Source: Herbaspirillum sp. 3R11 (GTDB lineage: Bacteria; Pseudomonadota; Gammaproteobacteria; Burkholderiales; Burkholderiaceae_D). Taken from it: DNA of 64,000 nucleotides. The notes below the pieces were generated by a model. The model was not told where the DNA came from. It did not search any database and was given only the letters and a program-made list of their open reading frames with translations. Location: contig NZ_SPNJ01000003.1 of NCBI RefSeq assembly GCF_004563925.1, positions 558,001 through 622,000 on the forward strand. The letters run 5' to 3'. Numbering within the stretch: the first letter of the stretch is position 1; each line of letters starts with the position of its first letter. The position numbers and the translations under genes are program-made. This document shows, piece after piece, positions 7,519 to 15,647 of the stretch.

Positions 7519-8724
7519 TTATTTCCACAGACTACACTTCGATTCCGCCTTGCTCATGTAAGCCGCATCGCCCGGAATCGTCTGCACCACCTTGGCGTAA
7601 TCCCACGGATATTTGGAATCGGCCGGCGCCTTCACCTGCATCAGGAACATGTCGTGCACCATGCGGCCGTCGGGACGGATCACGCCGTTGGTGGCGAAGA
7701 AGTCATTGATCTTGTTCTCGCGCAGGTAAGCCATGATCTTGTCAGGATCAGTGCCGCCGGTAGCCTTGACCGCCTTCAGGTAAGTCGAGGTGGCGGAGGC
7801 GTCGCCGGCCTGCAGCGAGCTCGGCATGCGCTTGGTCTTGGCGAAGAAGCGCTGCGACCAGGCGCGCGATTCATCGGTGCGATCCCAGTAGTAGCCGTCG
7901 GTGAAATACAAACCCTGGGTCTGCTGCAAACCGAGCGAATGGATGTCGCTGATGAACATCAAAATGCCGGCCAGCTTCATGGTCTTGGACACGCCGAATT
8001 CGGAGGCGCCCTTGATCGCATTGATCAGGTCGGTGCCGCCGGTTGACAGGCCCAGCACTTGCGCCTTGGAAGCCTGCGCCTGCAACAGGAAGGACGAGAA
8101 GTCGCTGGCCCCGAGCGGATGCTTGACCGCGCCCAGCACGGTGCCGCCATTGGCGCGCACGGTGTCGGCGGTGTCCTTCTCCAGCGAGTTGCCGAACGCC
8201 ACGTCGGCCGTCAGGAAGTACCAGGTCTTGCCGCCCTGCTTGACCATCGCCGTGCCGGTGCCGCGCGCCACCGACATGGTGTCGTAGGTGTATTGCACGG
8301 TATAGGCATTGCACTCTTCGTTGGTCAGGCGCGTGGTGCCGCTGCCGGAAGAAATGAAGACGCGTTTCTTCTCCGCCGCGATCTTGGCGATGGCCAGGCT
8401 GGCCGAAGAATTGGTGCCGCCGATGACCAGGTCGTAACCGGCGTCGTACCATTCGCGCGCACGGGTGGCGGCGATGTCGGCTTTGTTCTGGTGATCGATG
8501 ACGGACAGTTCGATCTTCTTACCGTTGACGCTGCCGCCGGCATCGGCGATCGCCATCTTGATCGCTTCCACGCCGCCGGGTCCGTCGATGTCGGCGTACA
8601 CGCCGGAAATGTCGGTGATGAAACCTATCCGGATGGTGTCGCCCGCGGCAAATGCCATCCCTGCCGGCGCCATCATCATGCCGGCGGCGATCGCCGCCGC
8701 CAGTGCTGTCAATCTCATGCGCAT
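7519..8724 (-). CDS. Liv-type ABC transporter substrate-binding protein (orphan)
   Basis: 401 residues with a signal peptide (MRMRLTALAAAIAAGMMMAP, cleavage likely after AFA at residue 26) and a periplasmic type I binding fold: IRIGFITDISGVYADIDGPG, then GGTNSSASLAIAKIAAEKK and ISSGSGTTRLTNEECNAYTV. Two Cys residues (in NEECNAY and KCSLWK) may form a disulfide. Start ATG 8724 is set by GGAGAAGACA; in-frame ATGs further upstream lack a Shine-Dalgarno sequence. No permease or ATPase gene adjoins, so it either serves the Liv-type transporter elsewhere or a two-component or chemotaxis sensor. Position between the decarboxylase and dehydrogenase genes suggests it binds the pathway substrate. Confidence 0.92.
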   Translation of the reverse strand: MRMRLTALAAAIAAGMMMAPAGMAFAAGDTIRIGFITDISGVYADIDGPGGVEAIKMAIADAGGSVNGKKIELSVIDHQNKADIAATRAREWYDAGYDLVIGGTNSSASLAIAKIAAEKKRVFISSGSGTTRLTNEECNAYTVQYTYDTMSVARGTGTAMVKQGGKTWYFLTADVAFGNSLEKDTADTVRANGGTVLGAVKHPLGASDFSSFLLQAQASKAQVLGLSTGGTDLINAIKGASEFGVSKTMKLAGILMFISDIHSLGLQQTQGLYFTDGYYWDRTDESRAWSQRFFAKTKRMPSSLQAGDASATSTYLKAVKATGGTDPDKIMAYLRENKINDFFATNGVIRPDGRMVHDMFLMQVKAPADSKYPWDYAKVVQTIPGDAAYMSKAESKCSLWK

Positions 8725-9084
8725 TGTCTTCTCCATTGTCATTGGTATGGCCGCAGGTGAACACATGAGGATCTCCATGGCGTTCAGTCCCGGGGTCGAT
8801 TTCGGATAGCTGCATTCCATCCGTCGGCGTAGAAAACTTAACGCGCCCGGCACGCCATGTCTAATACCTGATTGTGATCGGCTCATTCCCGATTGCTATG
8901 GAAGGACGCCGCATGCAGAAACGTAATGGCGCGATCACAATCCGGTATTGGACGGCGGCGTTTCGCCCGTGCAATGCTGGCGTCTGCCATCCGGCGCGGA
9001 GGTCGGTTTTCTTCGTTGCGCCGCCGCATTCTTCTTCCGCAATTTCGCACTCTCTTTACGCATTCCTTTTACAGAAGGCTGACC
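8725..9084. other. Divergent intergenic region with a long inverted repeat
   Basis: 360 bp between the binding-protein gene and the aldehyde dehydrogenase gene. It holds the 21-bp inverted repeat described separately and must contain both divergent promoters. I see no convincing gene; the in-frame upstream extensions of both neighbours look non-coding. Confidence 0.6.
8860..8952. promoter_or_regulatory. Spaced 21-bp inverted repeat, candidate paired operator
   Basis: The arm at 8860-8880 (core TAATACCTGATTGTGATCG) recurs inverted at 8932-8952 (core CGATCACAATCCGGTATTG) with 19 of 21 positions identical and a 51-bp spacer. Arm centres are 72 bp apart, close to seven helical turns, so two regulator dimers could sit on one DNA face and form a loop between the divergent genes. 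Confidence 0.55.
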
Positions 9085-10515
9085 ATGACCGAGTACAAGA
9101 ACCTGATCGCCGGCGAGTGGGTCGCCGGCGCTGAGCGCCACGACAACATCAATCCGTCGGACACCAACGACGTCGTCGGCGTCGCCTTGCACGCCAGTGC
9201 GGCGCAAACCGCCGACGCCGTTGCTGCAGCGCGGCAGGCGTTGCCGGGCTGGTCGCGCAACACGGTGCAATTGCGTTCGGACGTCCTCAGCACGGTCGCC
9301 AATGAATTGTTTGCCCGCAAGGAAGAACTGGGCGAACTGCTGGCCCGCGAAGAAGGCAAGACCCGCGCCGAAGGCATCGGCGAAGTGGCGCGCGCGGCCA
9401 ATATCTTCCGCTTCTTCGCCAGCGAGGTGGTGCGCATCCGCGGCGAAAAGCTGGCCTCGGTGCGGCCCGGCATCGACGTCGAAATCACGCGCGATCCGGT
9501 CGGCGTGATCGGCGTCATCACGCCGTGGAATTTCCCGGTGGCGATTCCGGCGTGGAAGATCGCGCCGGCGCTGGCCTTCGGCAACACTGTCGTCTTCAAG
9601 CCGTCTGAACTGACTCCGGCCAGCGCCACCGCGCTGGTCGACATCATCGCCCGCGCCGGTGTGCCGGCCGGCGTGATCAACCTGGTGCACGGCGCCGGCG
9701 CGGTGGTCGGCGACGCCATTCTGGCCGGCGTGGATGCCGTCACCTTCACCGGCTCGGTCAAGACCGGCGGCCAGATCGTGCAGCGCGCCACGCAGCGCAT
9801 GATTCGCGTGCAGGCGGAAATGGGCGGCAAAAATCCACTGGTGGTGCTGGACGACGCCGACTTCGACACCGCCGTCAATTGCGCCGTCGACGGCTCCTTC
9901 TTCCAGACCGGCCAGCGCTGCACGGCATCGAGCCGCCTGATCGTCACGGCCGGCATCCATGACCGCTTCGTCGCCGCCGTCGCCGAACGCCTCGGCAAGA
10001 TCGTCATCGACAATGCACTGAAGGCCGGCACCCAGGTCGGTCCGGTGGTCGACCGCCGCCAGCTGGAACAGGACTTGCGCTACATCGACGTCGGCATCGC
10101 CGAAGGCGCGCGCGCCGTGGTCAAGGGCGAGCTGCTGCAACGCGCGACGCCAGGACATTACCTGTCGCCGACGCTGTTCACCGAGACCTCCAACGACATG
10201 CGCATCAACCGCGAAGAAGTGTTCGGCCCGGTCGCCGCCGTGATCCGCGCCAGGGACTACGAGGAAGCGCTGCACCTGGCCAACGACACCGCCTTCGGCC
10301 TCTCGGCCGGCATCTGCACCACCTCGCAAAAGCACGCGCGCCATTTCCAGGCCAACGCCGAAGCCGGCCTCACCATGCTTAACCTGGCCACCGCCGGGCT
10401 CGACTACCATGTACCGTTCGGCGGCCGCAAAGGCTCGAGCTACGGACCGCGCGAGCAGGGCACGTATGCGATCGATTTCTATACCATCGTCAAGACCTCT
10501 TACCTGAGCGTGTAA
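9085..10515 (+). CDS. NAD(P)-dependent aldehyde dehydrogenase (2-oxoglutarate-semialdehyde / sulfolactaldehyde-type, substrate open)
   Basis: 476 residues, typical ALDH superfamily length. Seen: the anchor block ITPWNFPVAIPAWKIAPAL, VFKPSELTP, the coenzyme loop FTGSVKTGGQ, the general-base Glu E245 in EMGGKNP, the nucleophile Cys C279 in GQRCTASSR, and EVFGPVAAV. Overall layout resembles B. subtilis YcbD and type III 2-oxoglutarate semialdehyde dehydrogenases. ATG 9085 follows AGAAGGCTGACC. It is followed after 55 bp by the YihU-like dehydrogenase on the same strand. In this context it could oxidise sulfoacetaldehyde or sulfolactaldehyde; a sugar-acid route (2-oxoglutarate semialdehyde from pentoses) is the main alternative. 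Confidence 0.88.
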   Translation: MTEYKNLIAGEWVAGAERHDNINPSDTNDVVGVALHASAAQTADAVAAARQALPGWSRNTVQLRSDVLSTVANELFARKEELGELLAREEGKTRAEGIGEVARAANIFRFFASEVVRIRGEKLASVRPGIDVEITRDPVGVIGVITPWNFPVAIPAWKIAPALAFGNTVVFKPSELTPASATALVDIIARAGVPAGVINLVHGAGAVVGDAILAGVDAVTFTGSVKTGGQIVQRATQRMIRVQAEMGGKNPLVVLDDADFDTAVNCAVDGSFFQTGQRCTASSRLIVTAGIHDRFVAAVAERLGKIVIDNALKAGTQVGPVVDRRQLEQDLRYIDVGIAEGARAVVKGELLQRATPGHYLSPTLFTETSNDMRINREEVFGPVAAVIRARDYEEALHLANDTAFGLSAGICTTSQKHARHFQANAEAGLTMLNLATAGLDYHVPFGGRKGSSYGPREQGTYAIDFYTIVKTSYLSV

Positions 10516-10570
10516 GGCGACAACATTCAGTAAGCAGCAGTCAGCAAACAAAAACCATAAGGAGACAAGC

Positions 10571-11479
10571 ATGAGCAACAACCTTACCGTCGGTTTCGTC
10601 GGCCTCGGCCGCATGGGAATGGGCATGGCGTCCAACCTGCAGCGCAAGGGCTTCGCGCTGACAGTGTTCGACATCAACGCCGACGCCGTCGGCGCGCTGG
10701 TCAAATTGGGCGCCAAGGCGGCCGGCAGCATCGCCGAAGCCTCGCGCGACGTCGACGTCATCGTCACCATGCTGCCCAACACGGCCGTGGTGCTGGAAGC
10801 CGTCAACGGCGCCGATGGCGTGCTGGCGCACGCGCGCAAGGGCGCCATCGTCATGGACATGAGCACGGTCGAACCGGAAGCTACCGATGAACTGGCGGCA
10901 GCCGCGCTGGCCGGCGGCAAGTCCTTCGTGGATGCGCCGGTGGGACGCCTGGCGAGTCACGCCGACCGCGGCGAATCGCTGTTCATGGTGGGCGGCACCG
11001 AAGCCGACTTCAACAAGGTATTGCCGCTGCTGCAGGCGATGGGCACCACCATCCATCATTGCGGCGCCGTCGGCACCGGCACCCGCACCAAGCTGGTCAA
11101 CAATTACCTGGCGGTGGTGTCGTGCCAGCTCAATGCGGAAGCGCTGACGCTGTCGCAACGTTTCGGCTTGTCATTGGAAAAGACCCTCGACGTCATCTAC
11201 GGCACCACGGCCACCAACGGCCAGCTCAAGATTGCGTGGCCGGACAAGGTGCTCAAGGGTGACATCGCACCAGGCTTCACCATCGACCTGGCGCATAAGG
11301 ACCTGACGCTGATCGTCAGCGCCGCCAATTCGGCCAAGTCGCCGATGCCGATCGGCGCAGCGGCGCGCGAAGCGTTCAGCACGGCCCGTGCGCGCGGCTT
11401 CGGCGGCAACGATTTCTCGGCGATGGTGGATGTGCTGTGCGACCTGTCGAACACGCCGAAGGCGCGGCTGGCCAAGTAA
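10571..11479 (+). CDS. Beta-hydroxyacid dehydrogenase, YihU (sulfolactaldehyde reductase)-like
   Basis: 302 residues. Rossmann motif GFVGLGRMGMGMASNL at the N-terminus, catalytic Lys K174 in TKLVNNYL, and helical C-terminal domain. The substrate loop is DAPVGRLASHADRG (residues 121-134), with PVGR in place of the PVSGG of 3-hydroxyisobutyrate and tartronate-semialdehyde reductases. E. coli YihU has the same PVGR, and the match continues through NNY, SWPNKVL-like AWPDKVLKGD, IDLAHKDL and PMPIGAAARE. From memory, the YihU Arg of this motif contacts the sulfonate. Likely role: NAD(H)-dependent interconversion of a hydroxy compound and aldehyde, with a sulfonated C3 substrate favoured. AAGGAGAC precedes ATG 10571. 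Confidence 0.88.
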   Translation: MSNNLTVGFVGLGRMGMGMASNLQRKGFALTVFDINADAVGALVKLGAKAAGSIAEASRDVDVIVTMLPNTAVVLEAVNGADGVLAHARKGAIVMDMSTVEPEATDELAAAALAGGKSFVDAPVGRLASHADRGESLFMVGGTEADFNKVLPLLQAMGTTIHHCGAVGTGTRTKLVNNYLAVVSCQLNAEALTLSQRFGLSLEKTLDVIYGTTATNGQLKIAWPDKVLKGDIAPGFTIDLAHKDLTLIVSAANSAKSPMPIGAAAREAFSTARARGFGGNDFSAMVDVLCDLSNTPKARLAK

Positions 11480-11503
11480 TCGCCAAGTAAAAGACGGACG
11501 AAA

Positions 11504-11547
11504 AAAAGCGGCAGCAAGGCACGCCATCGTGCCCTGCTGCCGCTTTT
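11504..11547. terminator. Bidirectional terminator between convergent genes
   Basis: A 20-bp stem (11504-11523 with 11528-11547) with one mismatch and a 4-nt loop, preceded by seven A residues (11501-11507) and ending in TTTT. Confidence 0.85.
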
Positions 11548-11566
11548 CATTGCAGAAAACGGTGAG

Positions 11567-11884
11567 TTACTGCGCCTGGTCCTGCGCGCCGGCGCTGCGG
11601 CCCTGGCCGAGGCTGACGAAGGCCAGATTGGAGGTATCGGTCTTGAACACCTGGTCGATCAGCTCCATGCATTCCTTGGCGGCGGAAAGATAGTCATGCT
11701 CGCCGGGAAAGCCGTTGGAAAGGTTGGCCAGTTTGCGCGCCCGCTGCACCGATTCCAGTGCGTCGTCGCGCGTCAGGTAGTTTTTCCGCACGAGGATCGC
11801 GAGGATGTCGAGGGTCACCGCGTAGTTGGCGATGCAATAGCTGAGGGAAATTTCGTTGTTGGTGCCGCCGTTGTTGCCGCTCAT
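11567..11884 (-). CDS. Hypothetical protein, 105 residues
   Basis: Start ATG 11884 has GGAG eight bases upstream. The N-terminus is Asn/Gly-rich (MSGNNGGTNNE), the middle is helical (YAVTLDILAILVRKNYLTRD, then SVQRARKLANL), and the last 15 residues are Gln/Ala-rich. No signal peptide or membrane segment is evident and I do not recognise the family. It is codirectional with, and 66 bp downstream of, the metallopeptidase gene, so it may be the last gene of that transcript before the shared terminator. Confidence 0.7.
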   Translation of the reverse strand: MSGNNGGTNNEISLSYCIANYAVTLDILAILVRKNYLTRDDALESVQRARKLANLSNGFPGEHDYLSAAKECMELIDQVFKTDTSNLAFVSLGQGRSAGAQDQAQ

Positions 11885-11950
11885 TGTAAGCTCCGTTCTT
11901 GTGTCTGCAAGGGATGGGAGAAGCTTACGGGGCCAATGTTGTTAAAGGTA

Positions 11951-13141
11951 TCAGGAAATTCCCGATATCTCCGATGCTTCCTGTGATTCCGACACTCCCG
12001 CCTCCGATTCCACTCCCGCCTCCCGCACCACGGCGTGAACAAAACGCAACTTTTCCAGCACCGGCGTCGACAAGGTGAACGGGTAGGAATCCGGCATCCC
12101 GATGCTGCGGTTGAGACTGTTGAGCACATAGGTCAGCGCAAACCATTCGCGCGCCAGCTCGTCGAAGCTGTCCTCTTCCACCGGCGATGCGTCGATCACC
12201 AGTTGCTGTTCACCGCGATGCTGGGGACGCAACTGCACGCCGCAGGAATAGGCGGTTTCCAGCGTGTCGAACATGTGCAGGTAATGCGCCCAGGTTTCGG
12301 CCCAGTCTTCCCACGGATGGCTGCTGGCGTAGACGCTGACAAAATTCTGTTCCCATCCCTGCACCGGACCGTTCTCATAATGGCGCTGCAGGCTCTGCCC
12401 GTAGTCGGCGGTCTCGTCGCCGAACAGCGCGCGAAAAGCGTCCAGCCGTGCGTTGCCGGCGATCAGCCGATCGAAATAATAATGCCCGCTCTCATGGCGG
12501 AAATGTCCGAGCAGCGTGCGATAAGGCTCGGCCATTTGCTCGCGCATCTTTTCGCGGTAGGCCGGATCGGCCTCCGCGATGTTGATGGTGATGACGCCGT
12601 CGGCATGGCCGGTCATGATTTTTTCATGCGGCATGTCCTGCAAGAATTCGAAGGACAACCCATTGCTTGCATCGTCCGGTTTGGGCCGCGGTTGCAGCCG
12701 CATGGTCCAGAGCGAATGCAGCAGGCGGCGCTTTGCGACTTCGAGCCTGTGCCACAGGATGCGATTGTTGGGATTATTGGCGTCGTCCAGCGAAGGAATG
12801 ACGGCAGTCAGGCGGCAGGAGGCGCACAGCGCATGCTCGTCCTGGTCGTCGAGCATCCAGTTGCACACCTTTTCCTGCGCGTAGTTGCTGCATTGCCGGA
12901 ACAGCTTGCCGGCATTGACCGGATTGACGCTGCGCCAGCGCGAAGGCGCCTCGGATTGGATAGCTGCGTCGGCAGGTGCGTCGGTCGATGCGTCCGTCTG
13001 CACTTCGGGCTGATCGGCCGGCGTGAAACTGCTCATGATCTGATGCTCGGGCTGATAGCCCAGCATCCAGCCGCAATGATTACAAACGGTATTTTCAAAA
13101 AAAACCTGCTTGCTGCAATTGTCGCAGTGGAATGTCTTCAA
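11951..13141 (-). CDS. Zinc-ribbon putative zinc metallopeptidase (COG4307 type)
   Basis: 396 residues. Residues 1-22 form a zinc ribbon (FHCDNCSKQVFFENTVCNHCGW, CxxC...CxxC, quoted as CDNC and CNHC). A second Cys cluster lies near residues 83-107 (FRQCSNYAQEKVCNW, ALCASC). The catalytic motif HESGHYYFD, an HExxH zincin signature with the extra YYFD typical of this family, is preceded by LLGHFR. The family's substrate is unknown. ATG 13141 overlaps the stop of the YdeP-like oxidoreductase by ATGA, so the two are translated together. The last 30 residues are Ser/Glu-rich and look disordered. Confidence 0.9.
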   Translation of the reverse strand: MKTFHCDNCSKQVFFENTVCNHCGWMLGYQPEHQIMSSFTPADQPEVQTDASTDAPADAAIQSEAPSRWRSVNPVNAGKLFRQCSNYAQEKVCNWMLDDQDEHALCASCRLTAVIPSLDDANNPNNRILWHRLEVAKRRLLHSLWTMRLQPRPKPDDASNGLSFEFLQDMPHEKIMTGHADGVITINIAEADPAYREKMREQMAEPYRTLLGHFRHESGHYYFDRLIAGNARLDAFRALFGDETADYGQSLQRHYENGPVQGWEQNFVSVYASSHPWEDWAETWAHYLHMFDTLETAYSCGVQLRPQHRGEQQLVIDASPVEEDSFDELAREWFALTYVLNSLNRSIGMPDSYPFTLSTPVLEKLRFVHAVVREAGVESEAGVSESQEASEISGIS

Positions 13142-15489
13142 GGCGCGGGGGCTCCAATAATGATGTCTTCAGGCTGCGCGGTCTGCATTTGCGTGCGCGT
13201 GAGTCGAACCGGTATCGACTTGGCGGCCGGCACCTTGCTGCCCTTGGCATGATGCGCCAAAGGAATCAGCGGATTGAGCTCCGGGAAGTAGCCCATGATA
13301 CACCCCGCCGGAATGTCGAATGCGTGCACGCGCAGCTTGTCGACGCTGCGCGCGATTTCGTCCTGCGACACGGTCGCGGCAGTCACCAGGTCGCCCTCTT
13401 TCAGTCCCAGGCGTTCGATGTCGGCGACATTCATCAGCAATGCATGACGGGTGCCGTGTACACCGCGGAAACGATCGTCGAGTCCGTACACCGTGGTGTT
13501 GAACTGGTTGTCGCCGCGCGTGGTCATCAGTCGCAATACATCGGGGCCGTCAGCCGGCATGTCCGGGTCTTCGTCCAGGCTGTCGGGCGTGATGAAATTG
13601 GCCTTGCCGTTTTCCGTCTTCCACTTGCGTTCGCGCGCCGCCAATGGCCGCGCGAAACCGCCGGGCGTCCACATGCGCTCGTTGAAGTCGTGGAAAATTT
13701 CCGGATAGGTTTCGGCAATGGCGTTGCGGATGCGCGAATAGTCGGCGGCCCAGGCGTTCCAGTTGACGCGTGGATTGGGGATCAGGATGCGTTTGGCGAT
13801 CTCGGCCACGATGGCGACTTCCGACAGCAGATGTTCCGACGCCGGCTTCACCATGCCATGCGAACCGTGCATGCAGCCGGTGCTATCTTCCACCGAAACG
13901 GCTTGCGCGCCGCTGGCCTGCTGATCAACTTCGATCCTTCCCAGGCACGGCAGCAGATAGGAGCGGCGACCGTGGATCACCGAGCTGCGGTTGAGCCGCG
14001 TGACCACCTGCACGGTCAGCGGGATCTTGCGCCAGGCCGGCTCCATGCGGCTGTGGTCCGGAATCGCGCGCACGAAATTCCCGCCCAGCATGAAGAAGGC
14101 CGAAATCTTTTCCTTGAGGATTTCTTCGCAGGCTTCGACGGTATTGAGCCCCTTCTTTTCAGGCACGTCGAAACAGTATTGCTCTTTCAATTTTTCCTTC
14201 GGCACCATCTCCGGTTTTTCGGTGATGCCGACGGTGCGCTGGCCCTGCACGTTGGAATGACCGCGGATGGGACAGATACCGGCGCCCGGCCTGCCGATAT
14301 TGCCACGCAGCAGGAGCAGGTTGGTCAGCATGTGGATGGTGCGCACCGCTTCACGATGCTGGGTCACGCCCATGCCGTACATCAGCATGGTCGAACGGGC
14401 GTTGGCGTAAGTCTGCGCGGCCTGCTCCAGCTCGGCGCGCGAGACCCCCGAACGGTGTTCGATCTCGTCCCATTCGGCACTGCGCGCAGCGGCGGCGAAT
14501 TCTTCGAAGCCGGCGGTATGGTCAGCGATGAAGCCGACGTCGAGCAGGCGCGGCTGGCGCGTTTCGCGGGCGACGTCGTCGGCTTCGATCAGCCACTTGG
14601 CCATGCCCATCACGGCGGCCGTATCGCCGCCGATCTTGATCTGCACATACTGCGAACTGATGGCGGTGCGCGCCGGCGTCAGCATTTCCAGCGGCGATTG
14701 CGGATTGACGAAACTGACCAGGCCGCGTTCGCGCAGCGGATTGAAGGTAATCACCGGCACGCCGCGCTTGCGCACTTCTTCCAGCGAATGCAGCATGCGC
14801 GGCGCATTGGTGCCGGTGTTGTGGCCGAAGAACAGCAGGCAATCGGTGGAGGCGAAGTCGTCCAGCGTGACCGTGCCGACCGCCACACCGATGGTTTTCG
14901 GCAAGGCCACCGAAGTCGACTCATGGCACATGTTGGAGCTGTCGGGCAGATTGTTATTGCCGTACATGCGCGCCATCAACTGGTACATGTAGGAGGTTTC
15001 GAGCGAGGCGCGGCCGGAAGCGTAGAAGACTACTTTCTCGGCATCAGCAGCACGCAGCGCGGAGCCTATCTCGTCAAAAGCCTTGTCCCAGGCGATAGGA
15101 AGATACTTGTCGCTGGCGTCGTCGTAGCGCATCGGATGCGTGACGCGTCCGACGGCTTCGAGTTCGAGGTCGGACCAGCTTTCGAATTCGGTGACGGTGT
15201 GCTGCGCGAAGAATTCCGGCGTGGCGCGCTTGTCGGTGATTTCCCAGGCGGTCGCCTTGGCGCCGTTCTCGCAGAATTCGAACACATGCGGGTCCGCCGG
15301 CTTGGCCCACGAACAACTGACGCAGGCGAAGCCGTCCGGCTTGTTCTGCTTCATCAGCACACGCGTGCCGGAGGTCAATACATGTTCCTGCATCAGGATG
15401 GAACCGAGCGCACGCACCGAACCCCAGCCGCCGGCGGCGTTGGTGTATTCGGTGAAGGTGGCTTCTTCGGGGATGTCTTTGGTCTTCAT
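13138..15489 (-). CDS. ydeP: FdhF/YdeP-family molybdopterin oxidoreductase
   Basis: 783 residues, close to E. coli YdeP (759). Blocks seen: GGWGSVRALGSIL, a Cys group FACVSCSWAKPADPHVFEFC (CVSC plus a later C), the pterin-cofactor region with SSNMCHESTSVALPK and FGHNTGTNAP, GMGVTQHREAVRTIHMLTNL, GAGICPIRGHSNVQGQRTVG, and a C-terminal molydopterin-dinucleotide-binding domain. The family includes formate-dehydrogenase-like enzymes of unknown physiological substrate; E. coli YdeP contributes to acid resistance. ATG 15489 is set by GGAG with six-base spacing; an in-frame TTG six bases upstream lacks one. The downstream metallopeptidase overlaps by 4 bp. Confidence 0.92.
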   Translation of the reverse strand: MKTKDIPEEATFTEYTNAAGGWGSVRALGSILMQEHVLTSGTRVLMKQNKPDGFACVSCSWAKPADPHVFEFCENGAKATAWEITDKRATPEFFAQHTVTEFESWSDLELEAVGRVTHPMRYDDASDKYLPIAWDKAFDEIGSALRAADAEKVVFYASGRASLETSYMYQLMARMYGNNNLPDSSNMCHESTSVALPKTIGVAVGTVTLDDFASTDCLLFFGHNTGTNAPRMLHSLEEVRKRGVPVITFNPLRERGLVSFVNPQSPLEMLTPARTAISSQYVQIKIGGDTAAVMGMAKWLIEADDVARETRQPRLLDVGFIADHTAGFEEFAAAARSAEWDEIEHRSGVSRAELEQAAQTYANARSTMLMYGMGVTQHREAVRTIHMLTNLLLLRGNIGRPGAGICPIRGHSNVQGQRTVGITEKPEMVPKEKLKEQYCFDVPEKKGLNTVEACEEILKEKISAFFMLGGNFVRAIPDHSRMEPAWRKIPLTVQVVTRLNRSSVIHGRRSYLLPCLGRIEVDQQASGAQAVSVEDSTGCMHGSHGMVKPASEHLLSEVAIVAEIAKRILIPNPRVNWNAWAADYSRIRNAIAETYPEIFHDFNERMWTPGGFARPLAARERKWKTENGKANFITPDSLDEDPDMPADGPDVLRLMTTRGDNQFNTTVYGLDDRFRGVHGTRHALLMNVADIERLGLKEGDLVTAATVSQDEIARSVDKLRVHAFDIPAGCIMGYFPELNPLIPLAHHAKGSKVPAAKSIPVRLTRTQMQTAQPEDIIIGAPAP

Positions 15490-15647
15490 GCGCAACTCCG
15501 TGCCGACACGGCCCGGCGAGCAACATCAATACTCGCTTCAGGCCAAAGCCTCATCTTCCACCTGCGGCGGCGATTTGACTGTAGGCCGGGAGCCGATTTA
15601 CATACAGCGCCTGTCCTACAACGCAACACACGGATGATGGCGACGGC

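Noticed and set aside
8860-8952. The inverted 21-bp arms as ends of an insertion element
   Set aside because: The enclosed segment is only 51 bp, with no flanking duplication and no transposase remnant, so a pair of operator sites is more likely.
8893-9084. Upstream extension of the aldehyde dehydrogenase
   Set aside because: The frame stays open to 8893 but runs through the inverted repeat, is Arg-rich, and the ALDH domain begins at ATG 9085 with its own ribosome site.
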